Below, piece after piece: positions 17,007 through 25,054 of a stretch of 64,000 bases of DNA. Source of the DNA: DASZUK01 sp035547695. Lineage in GTDB: Bacteria > Actinomycetota > Acidimicrobiia > Acidimicrobiales > RAAP-2. The DNA lies in contig DASZUK010000030.1 in NCBI GenBank assembly GCA_035547695.1, positions 22,451 to 86,450 on the forward strand, read 5' to 3'. Within the stretch, counting starts at the first letter, position 1. Each line of letters starts with the position of its first letter. The notes under the pieces are model-generated. The model made no database searches and was not told the DNA's origin. It saw only the letters and a program-made list of their open reading frames with translations. Position numbers and translations under genes: made by a program.

Positions 17007-17969
17007 GTGATCCGGCGGGCGCTCAACATCTCCGGGCGGGTGCTGCTGGCTCTGGGGGTGCTGATCCTGCTGTTCGCCGCCTACCAGTTGTGGGGCACCG
17101 GGCTGGCCGAGTCGCACAGCCAGGCCACGCTGCGGTCGACGCTGGACAAGGAGCTGCCGGCCGGGGCGACGGCCCGGGCGGACCGGATCGCCGGGCGGGG
17201 CACGTCGGGGTCGTCGGGGACGGTGCGGCCGGGACCGGCACGGGTGGCGGCGACGACGGCGACACCGCCGGCCGGGCAGCCGATCGGGATCATCCAGATC
17301 CCGCGGATCGGGATGGACCAGGTGCTGGTGCAGGGGGTGTCGACGGCCAACCTGCAGGCGGGGCCGGGGCACTATCCGGGGACGCCGCTGCCGGGCCAGA
17401 TGGGCAACGCGTCGGTGGCCGGCCACCGCACCACCTACGGGCACCCGTTCTTCGACCTGGACCAGGTGGGGCCGGGCGACAAGATCGTGGTCACGACGGC
17501 ACAGGGCATCTTCGTGTACACCACCACGTCGCAGGCGGTGGTGTCCCCGGCCGACGTGGCGGTGATCCAGGCGACGGCCACCCCGCAGCTAACCCTGACG
17601 ACCTGCAACCCGCGGTACAGCGCGTCGCAGCGGCTGGTGGTGAAGGCCCGGCTGACCGGTTCGACCCTGTTCGGCCCGGCCGGCCGGCCGGGGGCGACCA
17701 CGACGACGACGGCCCCGGCGCGGCGGGAGCTGGCCGGGACAGGGACGGCCACAGGACTGGCCGGCGACGGGGCCACCGGCAACGCGGGCCGGTGGGTGGA
17801 GGCGGCGCTGCTGGCGGTGGCCACGGTGGCGGTGGCGGTGGCGGTGTGGCTGGCGGGCCGCCGGGTGCGGCACCGGTGGGCGGTGTACCTGCCGGGGGCG
17901 GTGGCGGTGCTGGTGGTGCTGTTCTTCTTCTTCACGGTGGTCAGCCCGCTGCTGCCGGCCACCTACTGA
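17007..17969 (+). CDS. class E-like sortase with an internal LAxTG sorting signal
   Basis: 320-aa transpeptidase. An N-terminal membrane anchor (about 11-30) is followed by an extracellular sortase barrel with H140 in VAGHRTTYGHP, C200 in TLTTC and R209, the full catalytic triad. After a Thr-rich linker, LAGTG (residues 242-246) fits the LAxTG motif cut by class E sortases. A hydrophobic helix (about 262-280), an Arg-rich stretch (GRRVRHR) and a last helix (about 288-312) follow. So the enzyme carries its own sorting-signal layout. The GTG at 17007 has TAGTCT 7 nt upstream. Class E is inferred from TLTTC and actinobacterial context. Confidence 0.88.
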   Translation: MIRRALNISGRVLLALGVLILLFAAYQLWGTGLAESHSQATLRSTLDKELPAGATARADRIAGRGTSGSSGTVRPGPARVAATTATPPAGQPIGIIQIPRIGMDQVLVQGVSTANLQAGPGHYPGTPLPGQMGNASVAGHRTTYGHPFFDLDQVGPGDKIVVTTAQGIFVYTTTSQAVVSPADVAVIQATATPQLTLTTCNPRYSASQRLVVKARLTGSTLFGPAGRPGATTTTTAPARRELAGTGTATGLAGDGATGNAGRWVEAALLAVATVAVAVAVWLAGRRVRHRWAVYLPGAVAVLVVLFFFFTVVSPLLPATY

Positions 17970-17988
17970 CGGCTGGACCGGGACCGAC

Positions 17989-19125
17989 GTGGTGACCGAT
18001 CCGTCGCTGGCGGACCAGTACCGGCAGTTCGCGAAAGCGGTGGGCCGGGACGGCACAGGGCTGTACCAGCGGATCTGCGACGGCATCGCCGGCGACGCCG
18101 ACCTGCTGTCGCTGGCCGCGACGGCGCCGCCGGCGCAGCGGCGGCCGAACCTGCTGCTGGCCGCGGTGCACTACCTGCTGCTGTCCGGTGCCGACGACGG
18201 GCTGGCCGACCACTACCCGACGGTGGCGGAGTGGCGGCAACCGTCGGCGGCCACCGGCCCGGGCAGTTCGGGCGGCCCAGGCGGCCTGGCCGGCCGGGAC
18301 CCGTTCGGGGAGTTCGCCGGGTTCTGCCGGCGGCACCACGACGAGGTGGCGGCGCTGCTGGCGACGCGGGCCACCCAGACCAACGAGGTGGGCCGGTGCG
18401 CGGTGCTGCTGCCGGCGTTCGCCACGGTGGCCGCCGAGGCCGGGGAGGCGCTGGCGGTGGTGGACCTGGGGGCGTCGGCGGGCCTGAACCTGCTGTTCGA
18501 CCGGTACGGCTACGACTACGGCGACCGGGGACGGGCCGGGGTGGAGGGGTCGGCGGTGGTGCTGGACTGCGAGGTGCGGTCGGGGGCGCTGCCGGACCTG
18601 TCGTCGGTGCCGGAGGTGGCCTGGCGGGCCGGCCTGGACCGGCGGCCGGTGGACGTGGACGACGAGGACGCGGTGCGGTGGCTGCTGGCCTGCCAGTGGC
18701 CGCAGCACCTGGAACGGTTCCGGCGGCTGTGGGCGGCGGTGCGGGTGGCCCGGGCCACCGCGGACCGGGGTCGGGTGGTGGCCGGGGACGTGGTCGACGA
18801 CCTGGCCGGGATGGCCGGGCGGGCACCGGCCGGTGCGGCGCTGTGCCTGTACCACTCCTGGGTGGCGGCCTATCTCGCAGAAGACCGGCAGCGGGAGCTG
18901 GTGGCGGCGGTGGCCCGGGTGGCGGCGGGCCGGCCGGTGTGGTGGGTGTACGCGGAGCAGCCGTACGAGGTGCCGGGGCTGCCCATGCCGGAGCCGCCGG
19001 AGGGACGGAAGGTGAAGGGGGCCACCGCGGTGGTGCTGGTCCGGTTCGACCGCGGCCGGCCGGTGGCCCGGCGGCTGGCGGACATGCACCCGCACGGCCG
19101 GTGGGTGCACTGGTGGGGGGCCTAG
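17989..19125 (+). CDS. DUF2332 family protein
   Basis: 378-aa protein of unknown function. The N-terminal pattern YQRICDGIAGDADLLSLA, then a PPAQRRPNLLLAAVHYLLL block, a FCRRHHDEVAALLATRATQTNEV block and DLGASAGLNLLFDRY match the DUF2332 family common in actinobacteria. DLGASAGLNL resembles a methyltransferase motif I, so a Rossmann-like fold is possible, but this is not shown. It starts with tandem GTG GTG, 19 bp after the sortase stop. Confidence 0.8.
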   Translation: MVTDPSLADQYRQFAKAVGRDGTGLYQRICDGIAGDADLLSLAATAPPAQRRPNLLLAAVHYLLLSGADDGLADHYPTVAEWRQPSAATGPGSSGGPGGLAGRDPFGEFAGFCRRHHDEVAALLATRATQTNEVGRCAVLLPAFATVAAEAGEALAVVDLGASAGLNLLFDRYGYDYGDRGRAGVEGSAVVLDCEVRSGALPDLSSVPEVAWRAGLDRRPVDVDDEDAVRWLLACQWPQHLERFRRLWAAVRVARATADRGRVVAGDVVDDLAGMAGRAPAGAALCLYHSWVAAYLAEDRQRELVAAVARVAAGRPVWWVYAEQPYEVPGLPMPEPPEGRKVKGATAVVLVRFDRGRPVARRLADMHPHGRWVHWWGA

Positions 19126-19132
19126 CGGCGGC

Positions 19133-20641
19133 TCAGCGGCGCTCCCCGGGGCCCTCGTGGGGCCGGCCGGCGGCGGCGGGGTCGACGGCTGTACCACCGC
19201 CGTCGTGGGGGCGGTCGGCCGACGGCCCCCACGGGGCCTCCCGACGGGCCGGCACGGCGATGCCGTCGTCACCGACCATGGCGACGGTGCCGACGGAGGC
19301 GCGGCCGAACCGGGACCGGATGGCGTCGACGGCGGCGGTGACGGCGGCCCATTCGGCCTGCCGGCGGACGGCCTCGCGCCCACCGGCGGTGGCTCCGGCG
19401 CCGCCCGGCCCGGTGCCGCCGTCGCCGCCGGCTGCCGTCCCGCCGGCGCCGCCCGGTCCGGCGCCACCCGGCGCGTCCCGCCCCCCGAGGTCGAAGGCGA
19501 GCTGCTGGGTGCTGGCCGAGGGCTGCAGGCCGGAGACGCTGAGGCCGAGCAACCGGACACCGGGGCCGGGGTCGACGGCGTCGAGGAGGGCGCCGGCGAC
19601 GGCGGCGATGGCCCCGCCGGTGTCGATGGGGAGGGGCAGGGTGTGGGACCGGGTGGCCAGGGTGAAGTCGGCGAACTTGACCTTGACGGTGACGGTGCGG
19701 CCGGCCAGGGCGCTCCCGCGGAGGTGGCCGGCGACGGACTCGGCCATGCGGACGGCGTGGCGCTGCAAGACGGCGGGGTCGTAGAGGTCGTCCCGGAAGG
19801 TCTCCTCGTGGCCGACCGACTTGGCCGGCCGGTCGGCCACCACCGGGTCGGCGTCCTGGGCCCGGGCGAGGGCGGCCAGGTGGAGGCCGTGGGCCCGGCC
19901 GAGCCGGCGGACCAGGACGTCGGGGTCCAGGGCGGCCAGGTCACCGACGGTGCGGATGCCGAGGTCGGCGAGGCGCTTGGCGGTGGCCGGGCCGACCCCC
20001 CACAGGGCCTGGACCGGCATGGGGTGGAGGAAGGCCAGCTCCTGTTCGGGACGGACCACCACCACCCCGAGGCCGGGCCGGCGGCCGCCGTGGTGGGCGG
20101 TGGGCTTGGCGGCCCTGGAGGCCAGCTTGGCGATCATCTTGGACCGGCCGACGCCGACGGAGCACTCGAGGGACAGGTCCTGGCGGACCTGCCGGCGGAT
20201 GCGGTGGGCGATGGCCTCCGGAGTGCCCAGCAGGCGGCGGGCGCCGGTGACGTCCAGGAAGGCCTCGTCCAGCCCGATGGGCTCCACCAGCGGAGTGGTG
20301 GACAGCAGGACGTCGCGGAGCTGCCGGCTCATGTCGGCGTAGCGGGAGTGGTGGCCGTCGATGAAGACGGCCTGCGGGCATAGTTGCCGGGCCCGGACGG
20401 ACGGCATGGCGGACCGGACCCCGAAGGCCCGGGCCTCATAGGTGCAGGAGGCCACCACCCCCCGGGCGCCGCTGCCGCCGACGATGACCGGCTTGCCGGC
20501 CAGGGAGGGGTCGTCGAGGACCTCGACGGAGGCGAAGAAGGCGTCCATGTCGACGTGCAGGATGGCCGGCACCAGGTCGTCGGCGGCCACCGGGTCCTCC
20601 GCCGGCCCCGGGCCGGCCTCGGTCGAGGGAGGTTCAGCCAC
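19133..20641 (-). CDS. dinB: DNA polymerase IV (Y-family)
   Basis: 502-aa translesion polymerase. HVDMDAFFASVE (D31 and D33) and LDEAFLDVTG (D125 and E126) are the metal-binding carboxylates. GVGRSKMIAKLASRAAKP and LWGVGPATAKRLADLGIRTVGDL are the thumb helix-hairpin-helix, and a little-finger domain follows to about residue 390. The C-terminus has a Gly-rich linker and a W..VTAAVDAIRSRFG tail seen in actinobacterial DinB. The GTG at 20641 overlaps the PIG-L stop by 8 bp. It is last in the nrdR / PIG-L / dinB series and probably shares the SOS-controlled upstream promoter. Confidence 0.92.
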   Translation of the reverse strand: MAEPPSTEAGPGPAEDPVAADDLVPAILHVDMDAFFASVEVLDDPSLAGKPVIVGGSGARGVVASCTYEARAFGVRSAMPSVRARQLCPQAVFIDGHHSRYADMSRQLRDVLLSTTPLVEPIGLDEAFLDVTGARRLLGTPEAIAHRIRRQVRQDLSLECSVGVGRSKMIAKLASRAAKPTAHHGGRRPGLGVVVVRPEQELAFLHPMPVQALWGVGPATAKRLADLGIRTVGDLAALDPDVLVRRLGRAHGLHLAALARAQDADPVVADRPAKSVGHEETFRDDLYDPAVLQRHAVRMAESVAGHLRGSALAGRTVTVKVKFADFTLATRSHTLPLPIDTGGAIAAVAGALLDAVDPGPGVRLLGLSVSGLQPSASTQQLAFDLGGRDAPGGAGPGGAGGTAAGGDGGTGPGGAGATAGGREAVRRQAEWAAVTAAVDAIRSRFGRASVGTVAMVGDDGIAVPARREAPWGPSADRPHDGGGTAVDPAAAGRPHEGPGERR

Positions 20642-21344
20642 CGAGCCGGAGCCGGCGGAACCCCTCTGCGTACGGCACCCCGGCGCGCCGGCCCTCCTCC
20701 TCGGCTCGGAGCCGGACGGCGTTGCCGGCCCAGCCGTCGCCGCCGGCGAACTGGCTGCGGTGGCACTCCACGGCGGCGGCCTTGACGTCGACGGACGAGG
20801 ACACGTCCACCCACACGTCCGGGTCCAGGGTGCCGGAGAGGTAGGCGGTGGCCACCTGGTGGGCGGGGCCGGCGTCCGGGAAGTAGTGCGGCAGGGCGGC
20901 CGCCGGGGACAGGGCGTCCAGCAGCGCCCAGCCCGCAGCCCGGTGGTCGCGATGGTTGAAGTAGTCCTGGCCGAAGAACACGGCGGTGGGGTCGTGGCCG
21001 AGGGCCACGTCGGGCCGGATACGCCTGATCCAGCCCACCAGCTCCTCCCGGAACCCCAGGCGGTCGTCCAGTTCGCCGTCGGTGGCCCCGAGGACGTGGA
21101 ACGACGCCAGCCCGACCACCTCGGCCGCCTCGGCCAGCTCCTCGGCGCGCAGCTTGGCCAGGTCGGCCGGCGCCACCGACGGGTCGGCGGTACCACGGCC
21201 GCCGTCGGTGCACACCAGCAGGTGGGCCGCGCACCCCTCCCGGGCCCACCGGGCCAGGGTGCCGCCGCATCCGACGTCGGCGTCGTCCGGATGGGCGTAC
21301 ACCGCCAGGGCCACCGGAGGCACCTCGGCGACCAGCTCAGCCAC
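20634..21344 (-). CDS. PIG-L (LmbE-like) GlcNAc deacetylase family protein
   Basis: 236-aa zinc hydrolase. AHPDD (residues 17-21) and NHRDH (about 129-133) are the metal ligands of the PIG-L family. In actinobacteria members include MshB and Mca of mycothiol metabolism and natural-product deacetylases. The short length and lack of mycothiol neighbours leave the substrate open. It follows nrdR by 3 bp and overlaps dinB by 8 bp, so the three genes form one transcript. Confidence 0.85.
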   Translation of the reverse strand: MAELVAEVPPVALAVYAHPDDADVGCGGTLARWAREGCAAHLLVCTDGGRGTADPSVAPADLAKLRAEELAEAAEVVGLASFHVLGATDGELDDRLGFREELVGWIRRIRPDVALGHDPTAVFFGQDYFNHRDHRAAGWALLDALSPAAALPHYFPDAGPAHQVATAYLSGTLDPDVWVDVSSSVDVKAAAVECHRSQFAGGDGWAGNAVRLRAEEEGRRAGVPYAEGFRRLRLGG

Positions 21345-21347
21345 CGG

Positions 21348-21815
21348 CTACCGCCGTTTCGGCTCGGTCGTCTTGGTCAACAGTCCCACTTCCCGCTGGA
21401 AGTCCCCCAGGTCCTCGAATCCCTTGTACACGCTGGCGAACCGCAGGTAGGCCACGTCGTCGACCGCCTTCAACTGCTCCAGCACCGCCACCCCCACCTG
21501 CTGGCTGGTCGGCTCCGTGCTCACCCCCCGCAGCGACTCCTCCACCCGCTGCGCCAGGTCCTGCACCATCTCGTCGGTGACCGGCCGGTTCTTCGACGCC
21601 GCCCGCACCCCTGCCACCACCTTCGACCGGTCGAACGGCTCCCGCAACCCGGACCGCTTGATCACCCACAGCGGCTGCTCTTCGACCCGCTCGAACGTGG
21701 TGAACCGCCGGCCGCAGCCCAGGCATTCCCGCCGCCTGCGAATGGCCGCACCCTCGTCCGCCAGGCGCGAATCCACTACCCGATCGTCATCCGCCGAACA
21801 CCAGGGGCACCGCAC
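21348..21815 (-). CDS. nrdR: transcriptional repressor NrdR
   Basis: 155-aa repressor of ribonucleotide reductase genes. The N-terminal zinc ribbon has C3, C6, C31 and C34 (MRCPWC...CLGC). The ATP-cone follows from about residue 49 (WVIKRSGLREPFDRSKVVAGVRAA) and binds ATP/dATP. Length is typical. The GTG start has TAACGT ending 7 nt upstream (21828-21823), so it can be leaderless in addition to read-through from the LysM gene. The lexA-LysM-nrdR order is the same as in mycobacteria. Confidence 0.96.
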   Translation of the reverse strand: MRCPWCSADDDRVVDSRLADEGAAIRRRRECLGCGRRFTTFERVEEQPLWVIKRSGLREPFDRSKVVAGVRAASKNRPVTDEMVQDLAQRVEESLRGVSTEPTSQQVGVAVLEQLKAVDDVAYLRFASVYKGFEDLGDFQREVGLLTKTTEPKRR

Positions 21816-21866
21816 ACGGGGGACGTTACCGCCCCATCCGGTGCCCGCAGCACCGAATCGGGCCGG

Positions 21867-22415
21867 TCAGGGAATGACGACGTGCTGGCCCGGGACCACC
21901 GTGGTCGTCCCCAGTTGGGCCGCCAAGGCTTCCACCAACGGCCGGGGATCGCCGCTCCCTCCGTCGGCCCGGGAGGCGATCGACCACAGGGTGTCCCCCG
22001 GCTGCACCACGTACACCGTCCCGCCCGCCGATGCGGCGGTGCCGGTGGCAGGGCTCGCCGGCACCGGCCGGCCCCCGAGAGCGCTTACAGGGAAGGCCAA
22101 GGCGACCAGAAGCCCGACCACGAGCGTCCCGAGGGCCAGCCGACGTCGACGGACCCGGGCAGAGGTGCCGGACCGTCGACGGGCCGGCACGTCGGGGCCG
22201 GACAACACGGAGGGCGCCTCGTCGCCCCACGTGGTTGCGCCGTCCCCGGCGTCCCAGACGAAGTCGACGGCCGAGGGGCCGGCGTCACCCGACCAGGCCT
22301 CGACCGACTCGACCTCTGTCGAACCGTCGTCCTCCAGCGGCTCCACCAACCGCAACGCCGGTCGGGGCCAAGGGACCTCGGTGAGATCCACGTCGGGCAA
22401 CGCTGCGATGGCCAT
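21867..22415 (-). CDS. LysM-domain SOS cell-division inhibitor (YneA / Rv2719c-like)
   Basis: 182-aa protein. About 90 cytoplasmic residues end in an Arg cluster (RVRRRRL), one TM helix follows (about 94-113), and a C-terminal LysM domain (about 134-181, VYVVQPGDTLWSIA) would bind peptidoglycan outside. It is divergent from lexA and upstream of nrdR, exactly like mycobacterial Rv2719c, and like Bacillus YneA and Corynebacterium DivS in role. These are SOS-induced and block division. GAGGAGGAAGG precedes the ATG. Its promoter (TTGACA, 17 bp, TCCAAT) carries a LexA box in the spacer and another near +1, so tight SOS control is expected. Function is by synteny and domain, not tested. Confidence 0.87.
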   Translation of the reverse strand: MAIAALPDVDLTEVPWPRPALRLVEPLEDDGSTEVESVEAWSGDAGPSAVDFVWDAGDGATTWGDEAPSVLSGPDVPARRRSGTSARVRRRRLALGTLVVGLLVALAFPVSALGGRPVPASPATGTAASAGGTVYVVQPGDTLWSIASRADGGSGDPRPLVEALAAQLGTTTVVPGQHVVIP

Positions 22416-22477
22416 CAGCGTGCCTTCCTCCTCGGCCGGCCGACGGCGCCCGTGGTGACGGGGCGAGTGGTCTCCGG

Positions 22478-22491
22478 CGAACGCCTGTTCG
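22478..22491. promoter_or_regulatory. LexA box 1 (near +1 of the LysM gene)
   Basis: CGAACGCCTGTTCG, a perfect CGAAC-N4-GTTCG actinobacterial SOS box, lies just downstream of the expected minus-strand transcription start of the LysM gene. Confidence 0.92.
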
Positions 22492-22501
22492 ACATGACGA
22501 C

Positions 22502-22530
22502 ATTGGACCACGAACGGGTGTTCGTGTCAA
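22502..22530 (-). promoter_or_regulatory. LysM-gene promoter with LexA box 2 in its spacer
   Basis: A consensus -35 TTGACA (22530-22525) is followed by a 17-bp spacer and -10 TCCAAT (22507-22502) on the minus strand. The spacer contains a second perfect box, CGAACGGGTGTTCG (22511-22524), so LexA would sit directly on the polymerase site. Confidence 0.88.
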
Positions 22531-22538
22531 CCCTGGGA

Positions 22539-22597
22539 CGAACAAATGTTTGCCCTCCGGCCGCCGTCGGGGTAACGTCCTCGCAAACAGGTGTTCG
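22539..22597 (+). promoter_or_regulatory. lexA promoter with LexA boxes 3 and 4
   Basis: -35 TTGCCC (22550-22555), 17-bp spacer, -10 TAACGT (22573-22578). Box 3 CGAACAAATGTTTG (22539-22552) overlaps the -35, and box 4 CAAACAGGTGTTCG (22584-22597) covers the start of transcription. Each differs from the palindrome at one arm base, as expected for weaker autoregulation compared with the perfect LysM-side boxes. Confidence 0.87.
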
Positions 22598-22660
22598 CCT
22601 GGTGCACCGGTCGGCGGTGGGCCCGCCGGCGGGCCCGGGCGACGGGGACGGAGGATGGTC

Positions 22661-23290
22661 ATGGCAGAGGTGCTGAGCGGCAAGCGGCAGCAGATCCTCG
22701 ACTTCATCATGGACTGCGTCCGGGAGCGGGGGTACCCGCCGTCGGTCCGGGAGATCGGGGAGGCGGTGGGGCTGACGTCGTCGGCCACGGTGCACAGCCA
22801 CCTGGCGGTGCTGCAGCGGGAGGGCTACCTCCGCCGGGACCCGACCAAGCCGAGGGCGATGGAGCTGCGCTACGACCCGTCGTCGAAGGCGGCGATGGCC
22901 GCCGGGCCGGTCCGGCAGGTGCCGCTGATCGGTGAGGTGGCGGCCGGTACCGGGGTGCTGGCCCAGGAGAACGTGGAAGAGGTGATGGCGCTGCCGGAGC
23001 AGTTCACCGGCACCGGGTCCATCTTCATGCTGCGGGTCCGGGGGGAGTCGATGATCGACGCCGGGATCTTCGACGGCGACTTCGTGGTGGTGCGGCAGCA
23101 GCCGGACGCCGAGAACGGCGACGTGGTGGTGGCCGGCATCCCGGACGACGAGGCGACGGTGAAGACGTTCAGCCGGCGTCGGGGCAAGGTGGTGCTGACG
23201 CCGGCCAACCCGGCGCTGTCCCCGATGGAGTTCGCCCCAGGCGAGGTGACGGTGTACGGCAAGGTGGTGACGGTCCTCCGCCGGCTCTGA
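22661..23290 (+). CDS. lexA: SOS repressor LexA
   Basis: 209-aa repressor and self-cleaving protease. The winged HTH occupies about residues 1-70 (PPSVREIGEAVGLTSSATVHSH). The Ala-Gly cleavage site lies in GEVAAGTG, the catalytic Ser in RGESMIDAGIFDGD, and the Lys in DDEATVKTF. The ATG at 22661 has GGAGG (22650-22654) at proper spacing; the in-frame ATG at 22655 abuts it. Four LexA boxes upstream give autoregulation and control of the divergent LysM gene. Confidence 0.97.
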   Translation: MAEVLSGKRQQILDFIMDCVRERGYPPSVREIGEAVGLTSSATVHSHLAVLQREGYLRRDPTKPRAMELRYDPSSKAAMAAGPVRQVPLIGEVAAGTGVLAQENVEEVMALPEQFTGTGSIFMLRVRGESMIDAGIFDGDFVVVRQQPDAENGDVVVAGIPDDEATVKTFSRRRGKVVLTPANPALSPMEFAPGEVTVYGKVVTVLRRL

Positions 23291-23324
23291 GCGACGAACG
23301 ACGACGCCGTTGCCGTAGCTGCAC

Positions 23325-23344
23325 GTAGCGCAGTTCGCTACACT
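23325..23344 (+). promoter_or_regulatory. toxin-antitoxin promoter and candidate operator
   Basis: Inverted repeat GTAGCG-N5-CGCTAC (23325-23341) overlaps TACACT (23339-23344), the -10 that ends 6 nt before the antitoxin ATG. This is the expected site for Phd-type autorepression. Confidence 0.65.
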
Positions 23345-23350
23345 CAGGCC

Positions 23351-23599
23351 ATGGCCAGGACCATCGCGCAGCGAGAGCTCCGGAACGACAACGCCAAGGT
23401 GATCGAGGCCGTCGCCGCCGGCGAGAGCTTCGTGGTGACCCGCAACGGGGTGGCGGTGGCGGAGCTGCGGCCTGTCCGGCAGACCCGCCGGACGTTGGTG
23501 CCCAAGGCCGAGGTGGTGGCGCTCGCCGCCGCCGGGCCGCGGATCGACCGCGAACGCTACAGGGCGGACCTCGATCGGGTCGTGGACCAGGACCTGTAG
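23351..23599 (+). CDS. Phd/YefM-family antitoxin
   Basis: 82-aa antitoxin. The N-terminal RTIAQRELRNDNAKVIEAVAAGESFVVTRNGVAVAEL fits the Phd/YefM DNA-binding fold, and the C-terminal tail (RYRADLDRVVDQDL) would wrap the toxin. The TAG stop shares its last G with the toxin GTG start, so the two are translationally coupled. The leaderless-type promoter overlaps an inverted repeat, suggesting autoregulation. Confidence 0.88.
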   Translation: MARTIAQRELRNDNAKVIEAVAAGESFVVTRNGVAVAELRPVRQTRRTLVPKAEVVALAAAGPRIDRERYRADLDRVVDQDL

Positions 23600-23994
23600 T
23601 GGCCGCGGGCTTGCTGGACACGTCGATCGTCATGGACTGGGACGATCCCGCGGTGGCACAGGCCCTCCCGGAGGAGGTGGCCGTCTGCGCGATCACCCTG
23701 GCCGAATTGGCGGCCGGGCCGCATCTGGCTGCTTCGGGCCCAGAAGGGGCACGGCGTCAGGCTCGCCTCCAACAGGTGGAGGCGACCTTCGAACCGCTCC
23801 CTTTCGACGTCGTGGCGGCCCGAAGTTACGGATTGGTCGTCGCCGCCGTCGCCGAAGCTGGTCGATCGCATCGTCGGCGTGTTGCCGACCTGCTGATCGC
23901 CGCGACCGCGCACGCCAACGGGCTGGCGCTGTACACCCGGAATCCCGGCGACTTCTCAGGGCTTGACGAACTGGTCGAGATCGTCGGCATCTGA
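23599..23994 (+). CDS. PIN-domain ribonuclease toxin (VapC-like)
   Basis: 131-aa toxin. The PIN acidic residues are in LLDTSIVMDW, ITLAELAAG and RRRVADLLIAATA, followed by a TRNPGDF close to the last Asp position. It pairs with a Phd antitoxin rather than an AbrB-type VapB. Base composition is less GC-biased than most neighbours (more A/T in third positions), consistent with acquisition. It would cleave RNA, probably tRNA or rRNA; the target is unknown. Confidence 0.88.
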   Translation: MAAGLLDTSIVMDWDDPAVAQALPEEVAVCAITLAELAAGPHLAASGPEGARRQARLQQVEATFEPLPFDVVAARSYGLVVAAVAEAGRSHRRRVADLLIAATAHANGLALYTRNPGDFSGLDELVEIVGI

Positions 23995-24041
23995 TCCCCA
24001 GGACACGGGCATCCGGTGGCCAACTGGGTCCGTCCCCGATC

Positions 24042-24083
24042 TCTCCGCGGCGACGTCTCTGCGGCGACGTTTCCGCGGCGACG
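24042..24083. repeat. 14-bp tandem repeat, three copies
   Basis: tctccgcggcgacg, tctctgcggcgacg and tttccgcggcgacg follow one another in the 125-bp gap between the convergent toxin gene and the next minus-strand gene. No hairpin with a U tract is seen. Confidence 0.75.
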
Positions 24084-24119
24084 CGCTGGCCGTTGCCCGA
24101 CCCCCGCCCGGCCGAGGGG

Positions 24120-24959
24120 TCAGTCCCAGAGCTGGTCGGTGTAGGTGTCGGTGCCGACGATGGTGGGGATGAAGGGGAGGGCGGCGACGACGGTGCCGAG
24201 GCCGGAGTCGGCCAACTGGTGCTGGTGCTCCAGGACGACGGTCTCCCAAGAGGTGCTGGGGTGGGCGTTCAGGAACCACAGCAAGAGGAGGCGGCGGTCG
24301 GTGGCGTCCTGCCGGGGGACGTCGCCGGGGGCGTCGATGAGGAGGGGCAGGGGGGTGAAGGCGGCGACGAGGTCGGCGTCGGTTCCGGGCAGGAGGGAGG
24401 GCAGGTGCTGGTTGCGGAGCCAGTGCTCCAGCTCCTCGGGGGTGGCGTCGTCGGCTCGGTCGATCCAGAGGGAGACGAAGCCCTTGTAGGGGTGGTCGAG
24501 GGCCAGCTCCACGGGGACGCCGTCGGCGTCGCGGCGGTGCTCCCAGGCGAACTTGTACAGCAGGGTGTGGACGTGGTCGCGGGCGTCGAACATGCGACCG
24601 GCGGCATGGAGGGCACGGACCTGGCGGACGGCCCAGCGGTTCCAGATGTCGTGGTAGCCGTCCAGGACCCAGTAGACGGCGACGTAGGACCCACGGGCCG
24701 GCTCACCGGTGATGGCGGAGGGGTCGGGGGACCGCATGGCCTTGAGGTCGGCGGTGGCCACGAACCGGCGGCCGGCGAACTGGTACGGGCCGATCATGCA
24801 GCCGGCGTAGAAGTGGTCGCGCTCGTACCAGCGGTTGTAGGCCACCTCGTGGCCGCGGTGGGGCTCGACGACGGTGAGCAGCATGGAACCGAGCTTGATG
24901 GGCTCGGCCCCGGCGGTGATCTCCAGGGGACGCGGCTGCTTGGGCGCGGTGTCGGTCAT
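24120..24959 (-). CDS. conserved-looking protein of unknown function
   Basis: 279-aa soluble protein that I do not recognise with confidence. It is rich in aromatic residues and His, with NRWYERDHFYAGCMIGPYQFAGRRF early and WLRNQHLPSLLPG later. This recalls dimeric alpha-beta barrel (EthD/ABM-like) repeats, each with a Y-E-R-D or N-Q-H-L turn, so two such domains are possible. The start at 24959 is supported by TACCGT ending 6 nt upstream. It is upstream of nothing in its operon and stands alone. Confidence 0.7.
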   Translation of the reverse strand: MTDTAPKQPRPLEITAGAEPIKLGSMLLTVVEPHRGHEVAYNRWYERDHFYAGCMIGPYQFAGRRFVATADLKAMRSPDPSAITGEPARGSYVAVYWVLDGYHDIWNRWAVRQVRALHAAGRMFDARDHVHTLLYKFAWEHRRDADGVPVELALDHPYKGFVSLWIDRADDATPEELEHWLRNQHLPSLLPGTDADLVAAFTPLPLLIDAPGDVPRQDATDRRLLLLWFLNAHPSTSWETVVLEHQHQLADSGLGTVVAALPFIPTIVGTDTYTDQLWD

Positions 24960-25054
24960 GGCCGAACGGTAACAGCCGACGACGGACAACGCAGTTTCCT
25001 TCGGAAAGGGCCGCGGCCGAGGCTCCCCGGGTCCGGCGGGCGGCGGTGGACCGG

